A stretch of DNA of 64,000 nt from Trichopria drosophilae (GCA_030407085.1 CM059586.1:11426001-11490000), one strand, 5' to 3'. Shown: positions 25,527 through 37,671, numbered from the stretch's first letter. Made by a program: numbers and translations. The notes: a model not told the origin generated them from the sequence alone.

Positions 25527-26320
25527 CAAAATTCAAAATGGCGGATCCATTATTGTCGACGGAATTGCAAAAATTTACTTTATCGAGGTAAAATTGGGTA
25601 CTTGGGGGTTTTCGGGATCACTGATTATGAATCTTACCTCACATTTTAAAAATTTTTTTAAACAATGATAATTAATTAAAAATATTGATTTATTTACGTG
25701 CCCTAACATGTTCTCGAAGTAAGGAAGTAAAAAATTGCAGCAAAATTAATCAATAATTACCTTAAATATGTAAATAATGAATTACAAAAAGGTGTGGCAT
25801 ATATGCTTCAAAGGGTTAAGTCATTAATGATTAATAACGAAATGTAAATTTTAGGCCAAATTTTTGCCAATTTCATATAAATGAGTTTCATTTTTCTCAT
25901 AAAAGATATGTCGTCTTATTTCAAATGGTGTTTGCTCCAATATTTTGTTTTCCCTTGTGACATTTGATTCCGGATTCGCATTCAGTGACTCAAAATACAT
26001 AAGAAATTACTAGTCTAGTTCGACGGACATTTTTTTGTGGGGTTGTGTAATGGTTTCCGATCCGATTCCTTGTTACTAAGTCTATACTGATATTTTGGTC
26101 ACCGCTCGAAATCCCCGACGACAAAATCCCCTCGTCAAAATCCTCAAGTACAATCATCCCCGAAGTCAAAATCCTTTCTCTCAATTTAAAACTCTGAATT
26201 TACAATTGAAGTTGTATTAAAAGTTGATATTGTTTATTTTGTATTTAGAATTAAGATATATTATAAGGTTAGATTAGGTTAAGGTCGGCTAGGTTAGGTT
26301 AAGTTAGGTTCGGTTAAGTT
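25527..26320 (+). repeat. 794-bp tandem duplication, copy 1
   Basis: Every stretch compared (start, middle and end) recurs exactly 794 bp downstream. For example, GTCGACGGAATTGCAAAAAT is at 25555 and 26349, and the 64-codon minus frame at 25990-26184 is repeated residue for residue at 26784-26978. Copy 1 begins in the CAAAATTCAAAATGGCGGAT motif and ends in CGGTTAAGTT. The content is non-coding, with a short start of GGTTAGGTT-type repeats at its end. Confidence 0.9.
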
Positions 26321-27114
26321 CAAAATTCAAAATGGCGGATCCATTATTGTCGACGGAATTGCAAAAATTTACTTTATCGAGGTAAAATTGGGTACTTGGG
26401 GGTTTTCGGGATCACTGATTATGAATCTTACCTCACATTTTAAAAATTTTTTTAAACAATGATAATTAATTAAAAATATTGATTTATTTACGTGCCCTAA
26501 CATGTTCTCGAAGTAAGGAAGTAAAAAATTGCAGCAAAATTAATCAATAATTACCTTAAATATGTAAATAATGAATTACAAAAAGGTGTGGCATATATGC
26601 TTCAAAGGGTTAAGTCATTAATGATTAATAACGAAATGTAAATTTTAGGCCAAATTTTTGCCAATTTCATATAAATGAGTTTCATTTTTCTCATAAAAGA
26701 TATGTCGTCTTATTTCAAATGGTGTTTGCTCCAATATTTTGTTTTCCCTTGTGACATTTGATTCCGGATTCGCATTCAGTGACTCAAAATACATAAGAAA
26801 TTACTAGTCTAGTTCGACGGACATTTTTTTGTGGGGTTGTGTAATGGTTTCCGATCCGATTCCTTGTTACTAAGTCTATACTGATATTTTGGTCACCGCT
26901 CGAAATCCCCGACGACAAAATCCCCTCGTCAAAATCCTCAAGTACAATCATCCCCGAAGTCAAAATCCTTTCTCTCAATTTAAAACTCTGAATTTACAAT
27001 TGAAGTTGTATTAAAAGTTGATATTGTTTATTTTGTATTTAGAATTAAGATATATTATAAGGTTAGATTAGGTTAAGGTCGGCTAGGTTAGGTTAAGTTA
27101 GGTTCGGTTAAGTT
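26321..27114 (+). repeat. 794-bp tandem duplication, copy 2
   Basis: Apparently identical to copy 1 and directly abutting it. The junction CGGTTAAGTT|CAAAATTC shares only a TT with the left flank. Copy 2 runs on into the TTAGG tract, whereas copy 1 lacks the tract. That suggests copy 2 holds the original right flank and copy 1 the original left flank. Confidence 0.9.
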
Positions 27115-27174
27115 AGGTTAGGTTAGGTTAGGTTAGGTTAGGTTAGGTTAGGTTAGGTTAGGTTAAGTAGGTTA
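27054..27174 (+). repeat. Interstitial TTAGG telomere-type repeats
   Basis: An irregular start (AAGGTTAGATTAGGTTAAGG) leads into an uninterrupted GGTTA run from about 27111 to 27163, then GGTTAAGTAGGTTAGC. TTAGG is the ancestral arthropod telomere unit. Here it is interstitial, with single-copy-type DNA on both sides. Confidence 0.9.
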
Positions 27175-27549
27175 GCTGTTCTATGCTGTGGGATAGTGAA
27201 ATCTTCCTTTTGGTTGATCTTTGGGGGGACGCTTATTGACCGAAATTGTGCTACTCGAGAGCGCTACACCTTTATACTGAAACCATGGACTGAGGTAACT
27301 CGTAATAAAAGTAGATGTTTTGAATGGTGATTTTGATGAAGAAGGGGATTTTGAATTTCGGGGTTTTAGTGGCAAGTGATTTTTAATTCGGGGACTTTGT
27401 CGCGGTAATTTTGTCGTCGAGGATTTCGGACGGTAACCGATATTTTATTCGTGAACATTTTTTCAGTTTATCTCATATTACTTTAGATGGAGATTATCTA
27501 AAATAGCATAAAACAAATATGAATGTAAAACCCAACCTTTTTCAGATTG

Positions 27550-28408
27550 TTAATGGGTTACACCACCCTGAAATTTTAAAAAAATCTTTTTTTTTTCTAC
27601 ATAATTTCGATGCCTATGTTCTTACGGTCATTTGAAGACGTCGGGTTTAAAAATATCCCATCATTTGTGGATTTTACAGTCTGGCGCTTCCCAATAACCT
27701 TAGCTCTTTGAATCGTTCTGAGGGCTTTGTTGTGATTTCCGAAGTTTCATAAAATATCTCCTCCAGGTGTATATCCCTTCCCAAAATATCCCCTCCCCTC
27801 TTCCTATTTTGCACCTGCTTGTCAGAAACGAAAACTGTCATTCTGTACTCTTTTATCTTCTTTTGCGTTTTTCTCAAAACTACATTTTTTGGAGCGGTAC
27901 ATGATTTCTCAAAAACTACTTGACCGATTCTCTTCAAAATTTGTACACAGCTTCTCTATAACATTCTCTATGGCATGACGTAGGATTTTTTCGAGATAAT
28001 TTTTTTTGAAAAAGTTATGCATTTTTAAAACAGAAATTTCGTACCCAAAAAAAATTGTTTTTTTTTGAGAGTGCTCCCTTTTGTTGAAAAAAATTTTTTT
28101 TTTTAACGGTTACGTCATGCTGTCGGTAATTTAATATAGTTTAAAAAAAATTTTTGTTCTTGGGTTTCAGATAAAAATTGTGCTGTCCAGCATGTACACG
28201 ACCGTGCGCTAAGAAAAGTGGCTTGCGAGACTCCGTATATCTTCACCATTTTCTAATATTTTTTCTTCTTTCAAGAATTTTTTTTGAGTGAAATATATGT
28301 ACTTTGATATTATAAATATTAAAAAGTTGTATTTTTAATAGTTTTATCAAAATTAATTCTTGAAATACCCTCCAATTTTCGGGCGTTCAGGGTGGTGTAA
28401 CCCCTTAA
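27550..28408. mobile_element. 859-bp TTAA-flanked element (piggyBac-type)
   Basis: The left end TTAATGGGTTACACCACCCT is matched by the right end AGGGTGGTGTAACCCCTTAA (one substitution), with TTAA at both limits. The interior holds an 87-codon minus frame (27937-27674) beginning MKRIGQVVFEK. I do not recognise its product and think it is incidental or a relic, since the element is far too short for a transposase. Long T- and A-runs flank the centre. Confidence 0.7.
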
Positions 28409-28899
28409 TAAACTCGGATACTTTTTGATTCGAATCAGAAATCGGTATTAATCTTAGCAGTACACTTATCGTCACATCAGAATTGAAAAATTAGTAATCA
28501 TATAATTATTTCCGAAATCAAAATCGATATTATTAAATAATTGTTAAAAGCATCCATGAGGATAAGAAGGTAGTGAACTTATATTTCGATGCGCAATTGT
28601 ATTCGATCCCGGTCTGACTAACACCGGATACAACTACTTGCTCGTATTATCAGACGCTGGTAGGAGAGACAAATAGAAATTTTATTTAAGCACAGAGAAA
28701 CGTGCTAAACTTTCAAACTGAGTTCATGAAACGCTTTCGCGTTTTAATTAATGTCATGCGTATATAAAAAAAGAACTTCGTAACTCGTCGAGTTTCATGA
28801 AATTATTGAATTTCTCATAATAACAGGATGTATTATTTCACTCAACGGACATACGGGAATATAATTGCATCGAATTTGATAGTTTGAAACAACTTTAAC

Positions 28900-29345
28900 A
28901 ATTACCACTTTTCCGGGGTTTCCCTTCACTAGTCGACATAGGAAGGAAAGTTGCCGTAATCGGTAGTTGAACAAACAGGTCCGTTAAGCGGCTAGCGGGC
29001 ACGCGTCAATTGAGAATTATACGCGTAATTCAAATGTTTGCGCAAACTTACCATTCGTTTCCCTCGAATAGCATGCTCGTCCGTCCATGATATACCTATA
29101 CGTATACTACTTATGCAATGCACATATACAACCGGAAATGCAGTAGCATGCGGGAAATAACGTACCTGACTCCAGGGCATTGCGCTTCCGAATTTCCTGT
29201 CGTAAACCGGCGTCAGTCATGTAGCGTTCGTTAGTGGTTTCGCTCCCCGATTTGATAACTTAATCAGTGAAATGGGATTAGCCAGAATGCGAGAAACTGT
29301 GGATCAGACGATACGACGGCTTGGCCGTTTCTAAGTGACCTGGGA
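28900..29345 (-). other. GC-richer island with two minus-strand splice-donor consensuses
   Basis: On the minus strand, CAG|GTACGT (exon side ending at 29166) and AATG|GTAAGTTT (exon side ending at 29052) are strong donor matches. Between them, ATGGACGGACGAGCATGC opens a short frame that runs to the second donor. The island is rich in CG words (ACGCGTCAATTG, GCGGCTAGCGGGCACGCG). It could be an alternative first exon or promoter of the minus-strand slo2 gene, or a nested transcript. No known domain is visible. Confidence 0.3.
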
Positions 29346-29383
29346 TTCGAAATATGAACGTTTTGAACAAATTTTTCTATGTA

Positions 29384-29600
29384 CCCTACCGGCCAAAAGT
29401 TCGTGAACGCTCTGAATTTTTAAACTCATCAAATAATGCGTTCTATCTCCGAATCCTTAACGATAATGCTAAAACTCATTGGATGTCTTTTAAAGTACAC
29501 AAATAAAGATTTCAATTGATGCATTTAGTTTCACTTCAGACGTTATAGTTTGGCAGTTGTCAAATTTTAAAAATGTTAAAATTTACCATTTTTTTCTTTC
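29384..29600 (+). mobile_element. Diverged Tc1/mariner-type terminal arm
   Basis: It begins TA|CCCTACCGGCCAAAAGTTCG and then follows the order of the right arm of 23845-25356 read inward: GAACGCTCTGAATTTT, CTCATCAAATAA, CCGAATCCTTAACG, then AATAAAGATTTCAATTGATGC. About three quarters of positions seem to agree by eye. I found no convincing partner arm downstream, so this looks like a solo or decayed end. Confidence 0.6.
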
Positions 29601-29689
29601 GACTTTTAACACTAACAAAAAGTCTGATAAATTTGTCTGTATATTTCCAATTTTTGGCTAAATACTATAATTCAAATTAATTCATTATT

Positions 29690-31470
29690 TCAGATTTTTC
29701 GCATATCCTGACCTTAAATTGCTAAAAAGTATATTTTTGAATATTTTTCGGATCAGATATCTTAAAATCCTGACGTGATTGGCCAAATCAAATAACGGAT
29801 TCATTTTCAGCGGCCAAAATAAAATCTTTAAATTGTAGGTCATAAATAATCAAAAATATTCCCTGCTGTACAATCTTTAAAGGATGATGTCCGTGATTAT
29901 AGGATATTTGAATCATCAAGATAGAACCTCTGAAAGTGTTCACGACTAAAACAAATATGATAGATTTATGCCGCGTAAAAATTAAAAAAAAAAATGAATC
30001 TTCTATTATACCGTAGAAAAATTCAGTAATCCAAGTAGTATGAGTCCGTACATTATTTTGTTCGCAGCGGGTGCGGACTGTTACTACTTATATAACAGAA
30101 TTTTCAAAATGACTTGAAACAATGATTCTTAAACTTTCCTAATTATATGAATATTTGTTGACATGTAGCGAATTCGATTATTTTGTCACGTAGGAATGTT
30201 AAACACATTTTTATTTAATCGGTTTACATAGTAAGAAAATGCAATAATAATAGTCTAAGTAGTAAAAGACTACTCCATGTTTTGTTCGCTGTAAATGCGG
30301 CCTATTAGTGCATTTGTCTAGAATGCAAATTACGACTTCAACGATAGTTTCTTAAACTTTCCTATTTGAATAAACAACCATTTTTGCCATTACGCGTTAG
30401 CTCTCATGACACTCAAATCGAATTTCTCAATTTTTGAGGAACCATCTTGAAGACAGCAGTGACTTATACTCGTGGAATCATCCGTTAGTATGCAAATTTT
30501 ATTTAAATAGTGCTATCATTTCTGAAGTAAAAATGTTAGGTAAAATGTGTAAGAATAGCATTACTGCTAATTTTATGCTAATAAAACCAACATCTAAATT
30601 ACACAGGCCAGCAAAATGAGACCGATCTCCACGCCCAGAAACAGAAATATACTTTTTCCAAAGTTTTCGATGCGTTGAAAATCTTCCCGCAGAATTGATC
30701 TATCAGGTCAAGATTTTGAGATATCCTAACCTAAAATTTGCAAAAAACCTCATTGTGGTCCGCTTACAATAAATTTACGTGGCGGAACAAAATGTTTGTT
30801 TGCTATTTGGAAAAACGAAGCTTAATTTGCTACTCATCAGCTTTAAAATGCTCTTTTAGTTATTCCGATTCTGATTTTTTAAAGTAACGATTATGATTTT
30901 CGTTTTTTGTATTTTTAGGTTACGATATTTCTAAATCTTGACATGATAGACGAACTTTGCGAACAGATTTTCATTCAGCACATTGAAAACCTTCGGAAAA
31001 ATATACTCAGGTATCCAATGAAAGCACTTTAATCGTTTTTTTTTAAATCGCGAAGAAAAATGTTGTTCTGCCAGAAAAACTTATTACAAATAAGCAAAAA
31101 TGATTTTTTTCAGTTATATGTTAGAATATCTCAAAACCTTGACGTAATGGAACAATTTTGAGAAAGAAGGTCGGTCTTATTTTGTTAATTATTTTTGTAA
31201 ATTATAAATTTACTAAATGTATGAAAATCATATTTATACTTTGATAGCTCGAAAAAGAAATGCTATCGAAATGACTAAAAACGCACTTCAAAGCTGATGA
31301 TTAATCTGCATTATTGCGAAATTTGCGAAAACATTTTTGTTCTACAGCAAAAACTTACTGAAAATGTAAAAAAATAGTGTTTTTTTGCATTTTTAGGTTA
31401 GGATATCTCAAAAGCTTGACGAAAAAGAATAATTCTGCGGCCAGATACGGAATTAACGCGACGAAAACCT
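29690..31470 (+). repeat. Degenerate direct repeats, period ~200-270 bp
   Basis: A core of the form AGGTTAGGATATCTCAAAACCTTGACGTAATGG recurs at about 29760, 30915, 31120 and 31390. An inverted relative, AGGTCAAGATTTTGAGATATCCTAACCT, lies at about 30710. Between copies there is a shared GAAAACCTT and an AAACTTA-T-AAAAT-type block. Strong divergence argues for an old array. Nothing coding. Confidence 0.5.
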
Positions 31471-33394
31471 TTATGGTCCGGTTTCTTAGTATAAATTTTG
31501 TTGACCTGATTAATTATCCTGGTCGAATTCTACACAGGAATAGAACCCTGTAAGACCACAAAACGACCAATTTATTATAGTTACTACTAATAAATTTCGA
31601 CAGCCAGTCAACTGAATTTATCAAAATCGCTTTATTAAATAAAAACCCAATGTGAGTTATACTTCTACATAAAATAAATCAGTAATGTCAATAATATACA
31701 GTGGGTGTTACGTTGATTTACTTTCTTTCATTTTTATCAGGATCGTTGTGAATATTTTGAATATATATTAGTTGGTAAAATTCTTACTTGTATTGAAAAT
31801 AATATTTTGGAAGTTGATTACAATAATCTATATCAATGAACTTATTATGATTTAATTCAACCTTTTCGACAGCAGTCTATCAATTTAGTCTGTAAAAATA
31901 AATAATATTTATTTATTATAGGGCAAGTATGCACGTCAATTTATGGCAGTATTTTAAATTATATTACGTAACATAGAACTCATGACTATCATATTTCTGA
32001 AAGGGTAAAGAATGAAAGCAATAAAGTAGTTGCAGCTTCAAGTACTTCTGTTAGTCTACATCGATTTCATAAAATTATGTAATATTTTACGACATACATA
32101 TTTTATCCAAATATCACATTTGATATGGTAATACATTTCCACTAATTTTCTGTAAATAAAAACTTTACTTTTGTTAAAACTGATTACAAAAAATGTTAAA
32201 ATATAATTTTTTTCTTGAGTCAATGTAAAGCATTTTTCATGTCAAACATATGCTACAATTTTATAGTAAACACTGCAAACATCAATGCATTACTGTTTTC
32301 TAGAATAAGGAGTTTCAAGTTAAACGAAAAATAAATTCCTTAATCAGTTGCCGTGTACTTAGTGGAAGAGAGATAAAAAAAGATTATTTAAATCGGAATC
32401 AAGCATTTGCATTTTCTACTGCGCCTTGCTATAATATATAAATACTTTAGTATATAATATTTACCACAATATGTTGTTAATAATAGTCTTTGTTGAAATA
32501 AAAAATAAGAATATATTTAAAATTTTCCAAAGGTTTGATAAATCATGGGTATATAATTACACAAAAGTTGAAAGTTTTGTGGTAATGCCTATATGCTATA
32601 ACCACACCAACTTTAAATGAACAATCTAATTAATAATTAAACGAAATTTAAGGAGATTCAGCTTATTACTTCGTAAACCCAAAACCCGATTTTCAGAATT
32701 ATTAGAGAAGATGTAAGATATACCCAGCAGTTTCGAAAACTGTCTGTATCATATCAGGTTAGAAATTTCAGCAATTGAAGTTAATTCTGACTTATGATTA
32801 GATCTAGTTGAAATAAGATCTGAATTAGTTTCTAATCTAGATTAGAGTTAGAGTAGTTAATTCAAGCATAAATCAAGATAATACCTAAACTAATGCAATC
32901 AGTAATCTGTTTAAATAATTAAGCAAAGTTAATTAAATTTAAATTAGATTTTTTGTATGTATACCCGAAAAAAGAGTTCTTTTAATTTCAAATGTAAGCA
33001 AATATTCAGTAAATTTCTGTCGAACGACAACTAGAAATATATGTAATTTTTATAAATATATTGGATGAAACAGTAACATTATATTTCGAATACTTTGCTC
33101 CATACTATTTTCCCATGGTCTCTCGTATGTCCCATACATATATATATATAATATTTTTGTGGTTTATTTATAAATAAGGGTGTGTATAACGTAATGTCAT
33201 AAAATTGAACTCACAAAAAAATGTAGTTGATCGATGTATCTAAATCTCATTTTTATGAGGGACTTTTCTTCGTGCGACTAAAATAAAGTAAACTTATATA
33301 TGTTCAAAATGAAAATATATATGGAAAAAATTGTAAAGCCCAAAAAATTACTTCAGACATCAATGAGAAAATGCGAATGATTACCATTGGCTAA
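31471..33394. other. AT-rich non-coding DNA
   Basis: No gene, RNA gene or clear element. A short TA microsatellite (TATATATATATAATATT) lies near 33140. Confidence 0.55.
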
Positions 33395-34010
33395 ATATAG
33401 GGCCAATGTTGACTTTTCCTTGCCAATCAATACTAGCCCATGATTGGTAAATCTTTGGGATAATCATGACGTTGCCAATCATTGACAGCTATTATTGGCC
33501 GCCAAGCAAATGCCAATGATTGGTTATTCACTAACCGCCAAAACATCACAAACTATCGTAATAAGGTACTTTTTAAATAAATTTTGAAACTCAATAATAA
33601 TTGGGATAATAAAAATTCTCCAGCCTAGACTGACATGGGTATCAAAAGTAGCCAACAGAGGACGTGCGCATCTTTTTTTTTTCACTACTGAAATGCGTCT
33701 CACTTTATTCATATGTATACATATATAAAGTCTGTATACAGACAGAAGTGCAGATTTCGTACTGTACAGAGTTACTCCTTTTGGTACCCATGCCTGTCTA
33801 GGGTGGAGAATTTTATCATCTCAATTCTTATTGATTTTGAAAATTTATTTAAAACAAACTTTATGATAGTTTGTGATATCTTGATATATAATTGTCTTTC
33901 AATATTGGTCTAATCTTGCGGGGTAGTGAATCATTGGCAACGTCGTGACCGTTTCGATGCTTTACCAATCATGGACCAACGTTGCGCCATTGGGCAATGA
34001 GTAAACTAAT
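33395..34010. mobile_element. Fold-back element rich in CCAAT/ATTGG words
   Basis: The left arm 33395-33655 pairs with 33775-34010: CATGATTGGTAAA against TTTACCAATCATG, GACGTTGCCAAT against ATTGGCAACGTC, ATCACAAACTATC against GATAGTTTGTGAT, AAATTCTCCA-CCTAGAC against GTCTAGGGTGGAGAATTT. The outer arms contain repeated GCCAATGATTGG units, so ATTGG appears many times in 150 bp. No coding frame. Confidence 0.65.
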
Positions 34011-34934
34011 CGTTGACTCCTCATTAGGACGCTTCTCATGATATCTAAATGTGTACTTGTTTCCTGTTAACTTCATTAAAGTGTCTGTGCGTATGTCCTG
34101 ACGATTTTCTGGTTGGATAGTAATTGGACGACATTTGAACGCCGTGAGAAGTGCTTCAGGGCGTCTTCAGACATAAGTGAGTGAAAGGGTTCAGCAAATC
34201 CTTAGGCGTTACCAACTTACTAAATACAAACAGATCTCGACTAATTAGGTAGGGAAGGCTACTATTTAAAAAGTAAAAACAACTAAAAAATGTAGTTCTA
34301 TCAGATTCTACTATTTAGATAGTAAAATCAACATTTGTTGGGGTAAATGAGACCTACATAGTGATACCTATCCATATTCTAAACTTATAGATAGTAACAG
34401 CTAGCATCTATATGTTTTCTTGTATATCAGAGCTTCAAATCCCATTTTAATGTTGTGCGTAGTTTTCTTGTGTGTATTTACGTATTAAGAAACGTTTTTT
34501 TACCTGCCTCATAATAAACCATGTTTATTCCACAGGTTTTGGACATACCCAAATTTCCCAAATTTTCCAAATTTAACCATTTATTAAATGGTTAGATTGT
34601 TATTATTACAAAGCATTCCATCTGGAATAACAATACCATTAATCCTTTAACGTACAGAATGCACGTTTCCCATGTACAACTTCCACCGCATATTTCAAAC
34701 TGAAAATAATATATGGGCAGTTCGGAATATACCTTATTTACTACTTTCGAGGGTGCTCTTTTGAAAGGTGACTTCAAAATTTAACAAAATCCAGTATTTT
34801 CCTTTGATTTTGGCAAAAATAAGTGAAAAAACACATTTTTAAGGGCCATATTTTTTAAATTTCATTTTTTATGTTGATACCGTGATTTTGTGACCGGAAA
34901 AGTGCATAAAAAGTGCATAAAATGTTTGAACATA

Positions 34935-35400
34935 AAGAATACGCTAGTAGGCATTTTTTATTTCACCTTGAAATATCCAAATTGTCAGCTTATTCCAAGA
35001 AATTTAAAAAAAATTTCGGCATTATGGAAATATAGCATTTTAAACAAATTTCTATCTATCTTATAAGATGTTTTTTGGTATGCCGATCAGGAATTTGAAG
35101 TCAAAATTTCGAAATTCAAAATGGCTGACCCAATATGGCGGCCATAGATAAGAAACTTTGGAAGTTGTTTCTCGATATGCAGAAAAATTTGTATCTATAC
35201 GTTTTCGAGGTTGCTGTTTACGTATGTGAGGTAAAAATTTATAAACTCAAAATGGCTGACAAAAGATGATGTCTGTGCTGTTGCTAAGTTCAGTTGAAAA
35301 TTTGTTTAAAATGCTATATTTCCATATTGCCAAAATTTAAAAAAATTTCTTGGCTTAAGCCGCCATTTTGGATATTTCAAGGTGAAATAAAAAATACCTT
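34935..35400. mobile_element. Fold-back element, ~110-bp arms
   Basis: GGCATTTTTTATTTCACCTTGAAATATCC near 34952 pairs with GGATATTTCAAGGTGAAATAAAAAATACC near 35368. AATATAGCATTTTAAACAAATTT pairs with AAATTTGTTTAAAATGCTATATT near 35305. The centre holds ATGGCTGACCCAATATGGCGG and other variants of the dispersed motif. No transposase. Confidence 0.65.
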
Positions 35401-36611
35401 TATATTGTATATGGGCATTATTCTAGAACTTTTAAACTTTGAGGTTGAAGAAAATTGCATTTTTTTTTAGGCACATTCATGAAATTAATTTTATTGGCTT
35501 TAGAATTGATCAAATGACAGGAAAAACCTTGCGTGACTCATTTATACACAATGTATTTTTTTTTAATGTAACATATTACGTTACTCGTAAAATTAGTTTT
35601 TAGTTTTGTAACGTTTAATATACATAAAAAATTCAGTTCTTTTGCTTATGGCCTAATTTTTAGAAGCTAGTATATAAAATTAAACGTCTAGTTAATAATT
35701 ATTCAAATTTAAAATAACGGATTAAATATGGCGGACTATTTTTACAAAATTTCTTTGATTTTTATAAAATTTGATATGTTAGGGTTTTTGAGACCACTGA
35801 TTACAAATCCAAAGTCAGTTTTCATTAAAATTTGAAATCCAAATACATGATTTAGCATTAAGGATACCAAAAAATTAAAACGATTTGTAAAGAATAATCA
35901 TTTTATTATTGTCAAAAAGTGTGTTTTTTGTTGTATTAAAAAAACACAAAAGTTATAAATACTTTAATAACATAGGAGAAAAGATCACAATGATTCCAAA
36001 GTACTTAGAAGCTAAATTGTAGATGTGCCATTAAATAATTTGATTTTTCAAAGTGAGTTTCGCTTGGAAATTTAAAGTTTGACGTGGTCCCATTTTTTTT
36101 GTATAGGTGGCACACATTCGGGCAAAGGCTCAAATGACTTCTTATCATATAGGTAACGTACCCCTGTTGTGTGGTTTCTCAAAAACCAATGTGAAAAAAA
36201 TTATCAAAGGTTGATTGCTAAATTGTCAACTATAAAAAAAAGTTATCTCGCAAGTTTGAAGGTATATAATTTTATTTCTCAGTGAGGCACATCATTAAGT
36301 TAAGGATTTTTCATTTGTTTACATCCCCAAATACTTCCACAAAAAACCACAGACCATAAAAAAAAAGGTGCAAAAAGTTTCAGTGTTAAAACTGAAAAAA
36401 TGTAGTGAGTGTCGCGCACCAAAAAAAGGCAAATTCACTACTTTTATTTACTCTCATTGTTTTCTACATATCTGTAATTAGTAATAAACACTTATTACAT
36501 GTAAATCGAACAAAAATTTGTTGATCTGTAGTGTTACAAAGTTATATTTAAAATGTTTATGGTATCATAATGAGCGACAACATAAAGTTTAAAAGTTCTA
36601 GAACAATGCCC

Positions 36612-36730
36612 GTATACCAGGGTGATACAAAGGGTTAAAACCACTATTAGATGTTAGCGTTTTGAGGTTACCTCTATTTCGCGCTTTTGAAACAATTACA
36701 CATGTTGCAAATAATTACAAATGTTTTTCT
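36612..36730 (+). repeat. Dispersed repeat segment, inverted relative at 45795
   Basis: TGATACAAAGGGTTAAAACC, GATGTTAGCGTTTTGAGGTTACCTC and CGCGCTTTTGAAAC reappear in reverse order and complement at 45795-45912 (GTTTGAAAAGCGCAAAATAG, GAGGTAACATCAAAACGCTA, TTTTTAACTCTTTGTATCAC). Family undefined. Confidence 0.6.
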
Positions 36731-36784
36731 ACGACGTGTTTAAAAAATTGTAGTTTGTTTCTCTATTTCTCTATGATACTAAAT

Positions 36785-36843
36785 TCTCTCTCTCTCTTTC
36801 TTCCTCTCCCTCTCTCTCTTTCTTCTTATCCCTCTCTCTCTTG
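36785..36843 (+). repeat. Imperfect pyrimidine tract
   Basis: CT-rich with TTTCTTCC interruptions. It lies 56 bp before the main CT array and is separated from it by a short GC-richer spacer (GTCCCCGGCTCGTAGTGGCC). Confidence 0.85.
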
Positions 36844-36893
36844 AGTTGTGTCCCCGGCTCGTAGTGGCCAGGACACTAAAAATTAAATTTTCA

Positions 36894-37099
<206 letters not shown>

Positions 37100-37488
37100 A
37101 AACCTTTCCAGAAGCAATTTTAACAACCCGTCCCACTTTGCCCCTGGATTTTCAGATTTCTAAAAAAAAAGTTTTTTCGTAAAATTGAAATTTGGAGTAT
37201 TAAACAGATACTTTTTTTAAATGCGTTTTATAATAAGTTAGTTGAGGACTTAAGTAAGGGTTTCTAAATCACATCAAACCATTCTTATGCCCCATATTTT
37301 TTGTATACGAGTTTTTCCAAAACCATCCCACTTTGCCCCTAGATCCCTTATATTTCTTTATAAGTATATGACCCCTTCATAGATTAGAATATTTCAAACA
37401 CAGAAAAATTTTAACTAAAACTAAATGGCCTAGAGTCAGAAATTAGTATTATGAACTAATTTTTAGTTCGTTATCTGAATTTACTTAC

Positions 37489-37583
37489 CTCGTGAAAACG
37501 AGACAAAGCAGCGTCGCACTGAGAATCATTAACTGTTGGCTCAACGCCGATTGGGACTTCTGCATAGCCCGATGAAGATCGTT
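37489..37583 (-). CDS. slo2: SLO2/KCNT potassium channel, S4-S5 linker and S5 exon
   Basis: Sodium-activated potassium channels of the SLO2 (KCNT, Slack/Slick) family are tetrameric plasma-membrane channels with six transmembrane segments and large cytoplasmic RCK domains. Read on the minus strand, this 95-nt exon encodes [20 protein letters not shown] followed by [11 protein letters not shown], with two bases left over. This is the linker after S4 and the start of hydrophobic S5, as recalled for insect and vertebrate SLO2. The acceptor TTGTTTCAG precedes the first base (37583), and the donor GTAAGTAAAT follows the last (37489). Phase 0 at entry fits the upstream exon exactly. The frame that reads straight through both exons and their intron is misleading. 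No pore exon was found at lower coordinates. Confidence 0.85.
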
Positions 37584-37671
37584 CTGAAACAAAGGTACAA
37601 GAAGAAAGGACGTGAATCGACTGTCGGGTAAAAAGGCGAGAGCTTTTCGTTTTGCGCACGAGGATACTTAC

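Noticed and set aside
25990..26978. Two identical 64-codon minus frames
   Set aside because: They are one chance frame copied by the 794-bp duplication. Composition and lack of domains give no support for a gene.
27674..27937. 87-codon minus frame starting MKRIGQVVFEK
   Set aside because: It lies wholly within the 859-bp TTAA element, has no known domain, and is too short for a transposase. Kept only as a note in that element.
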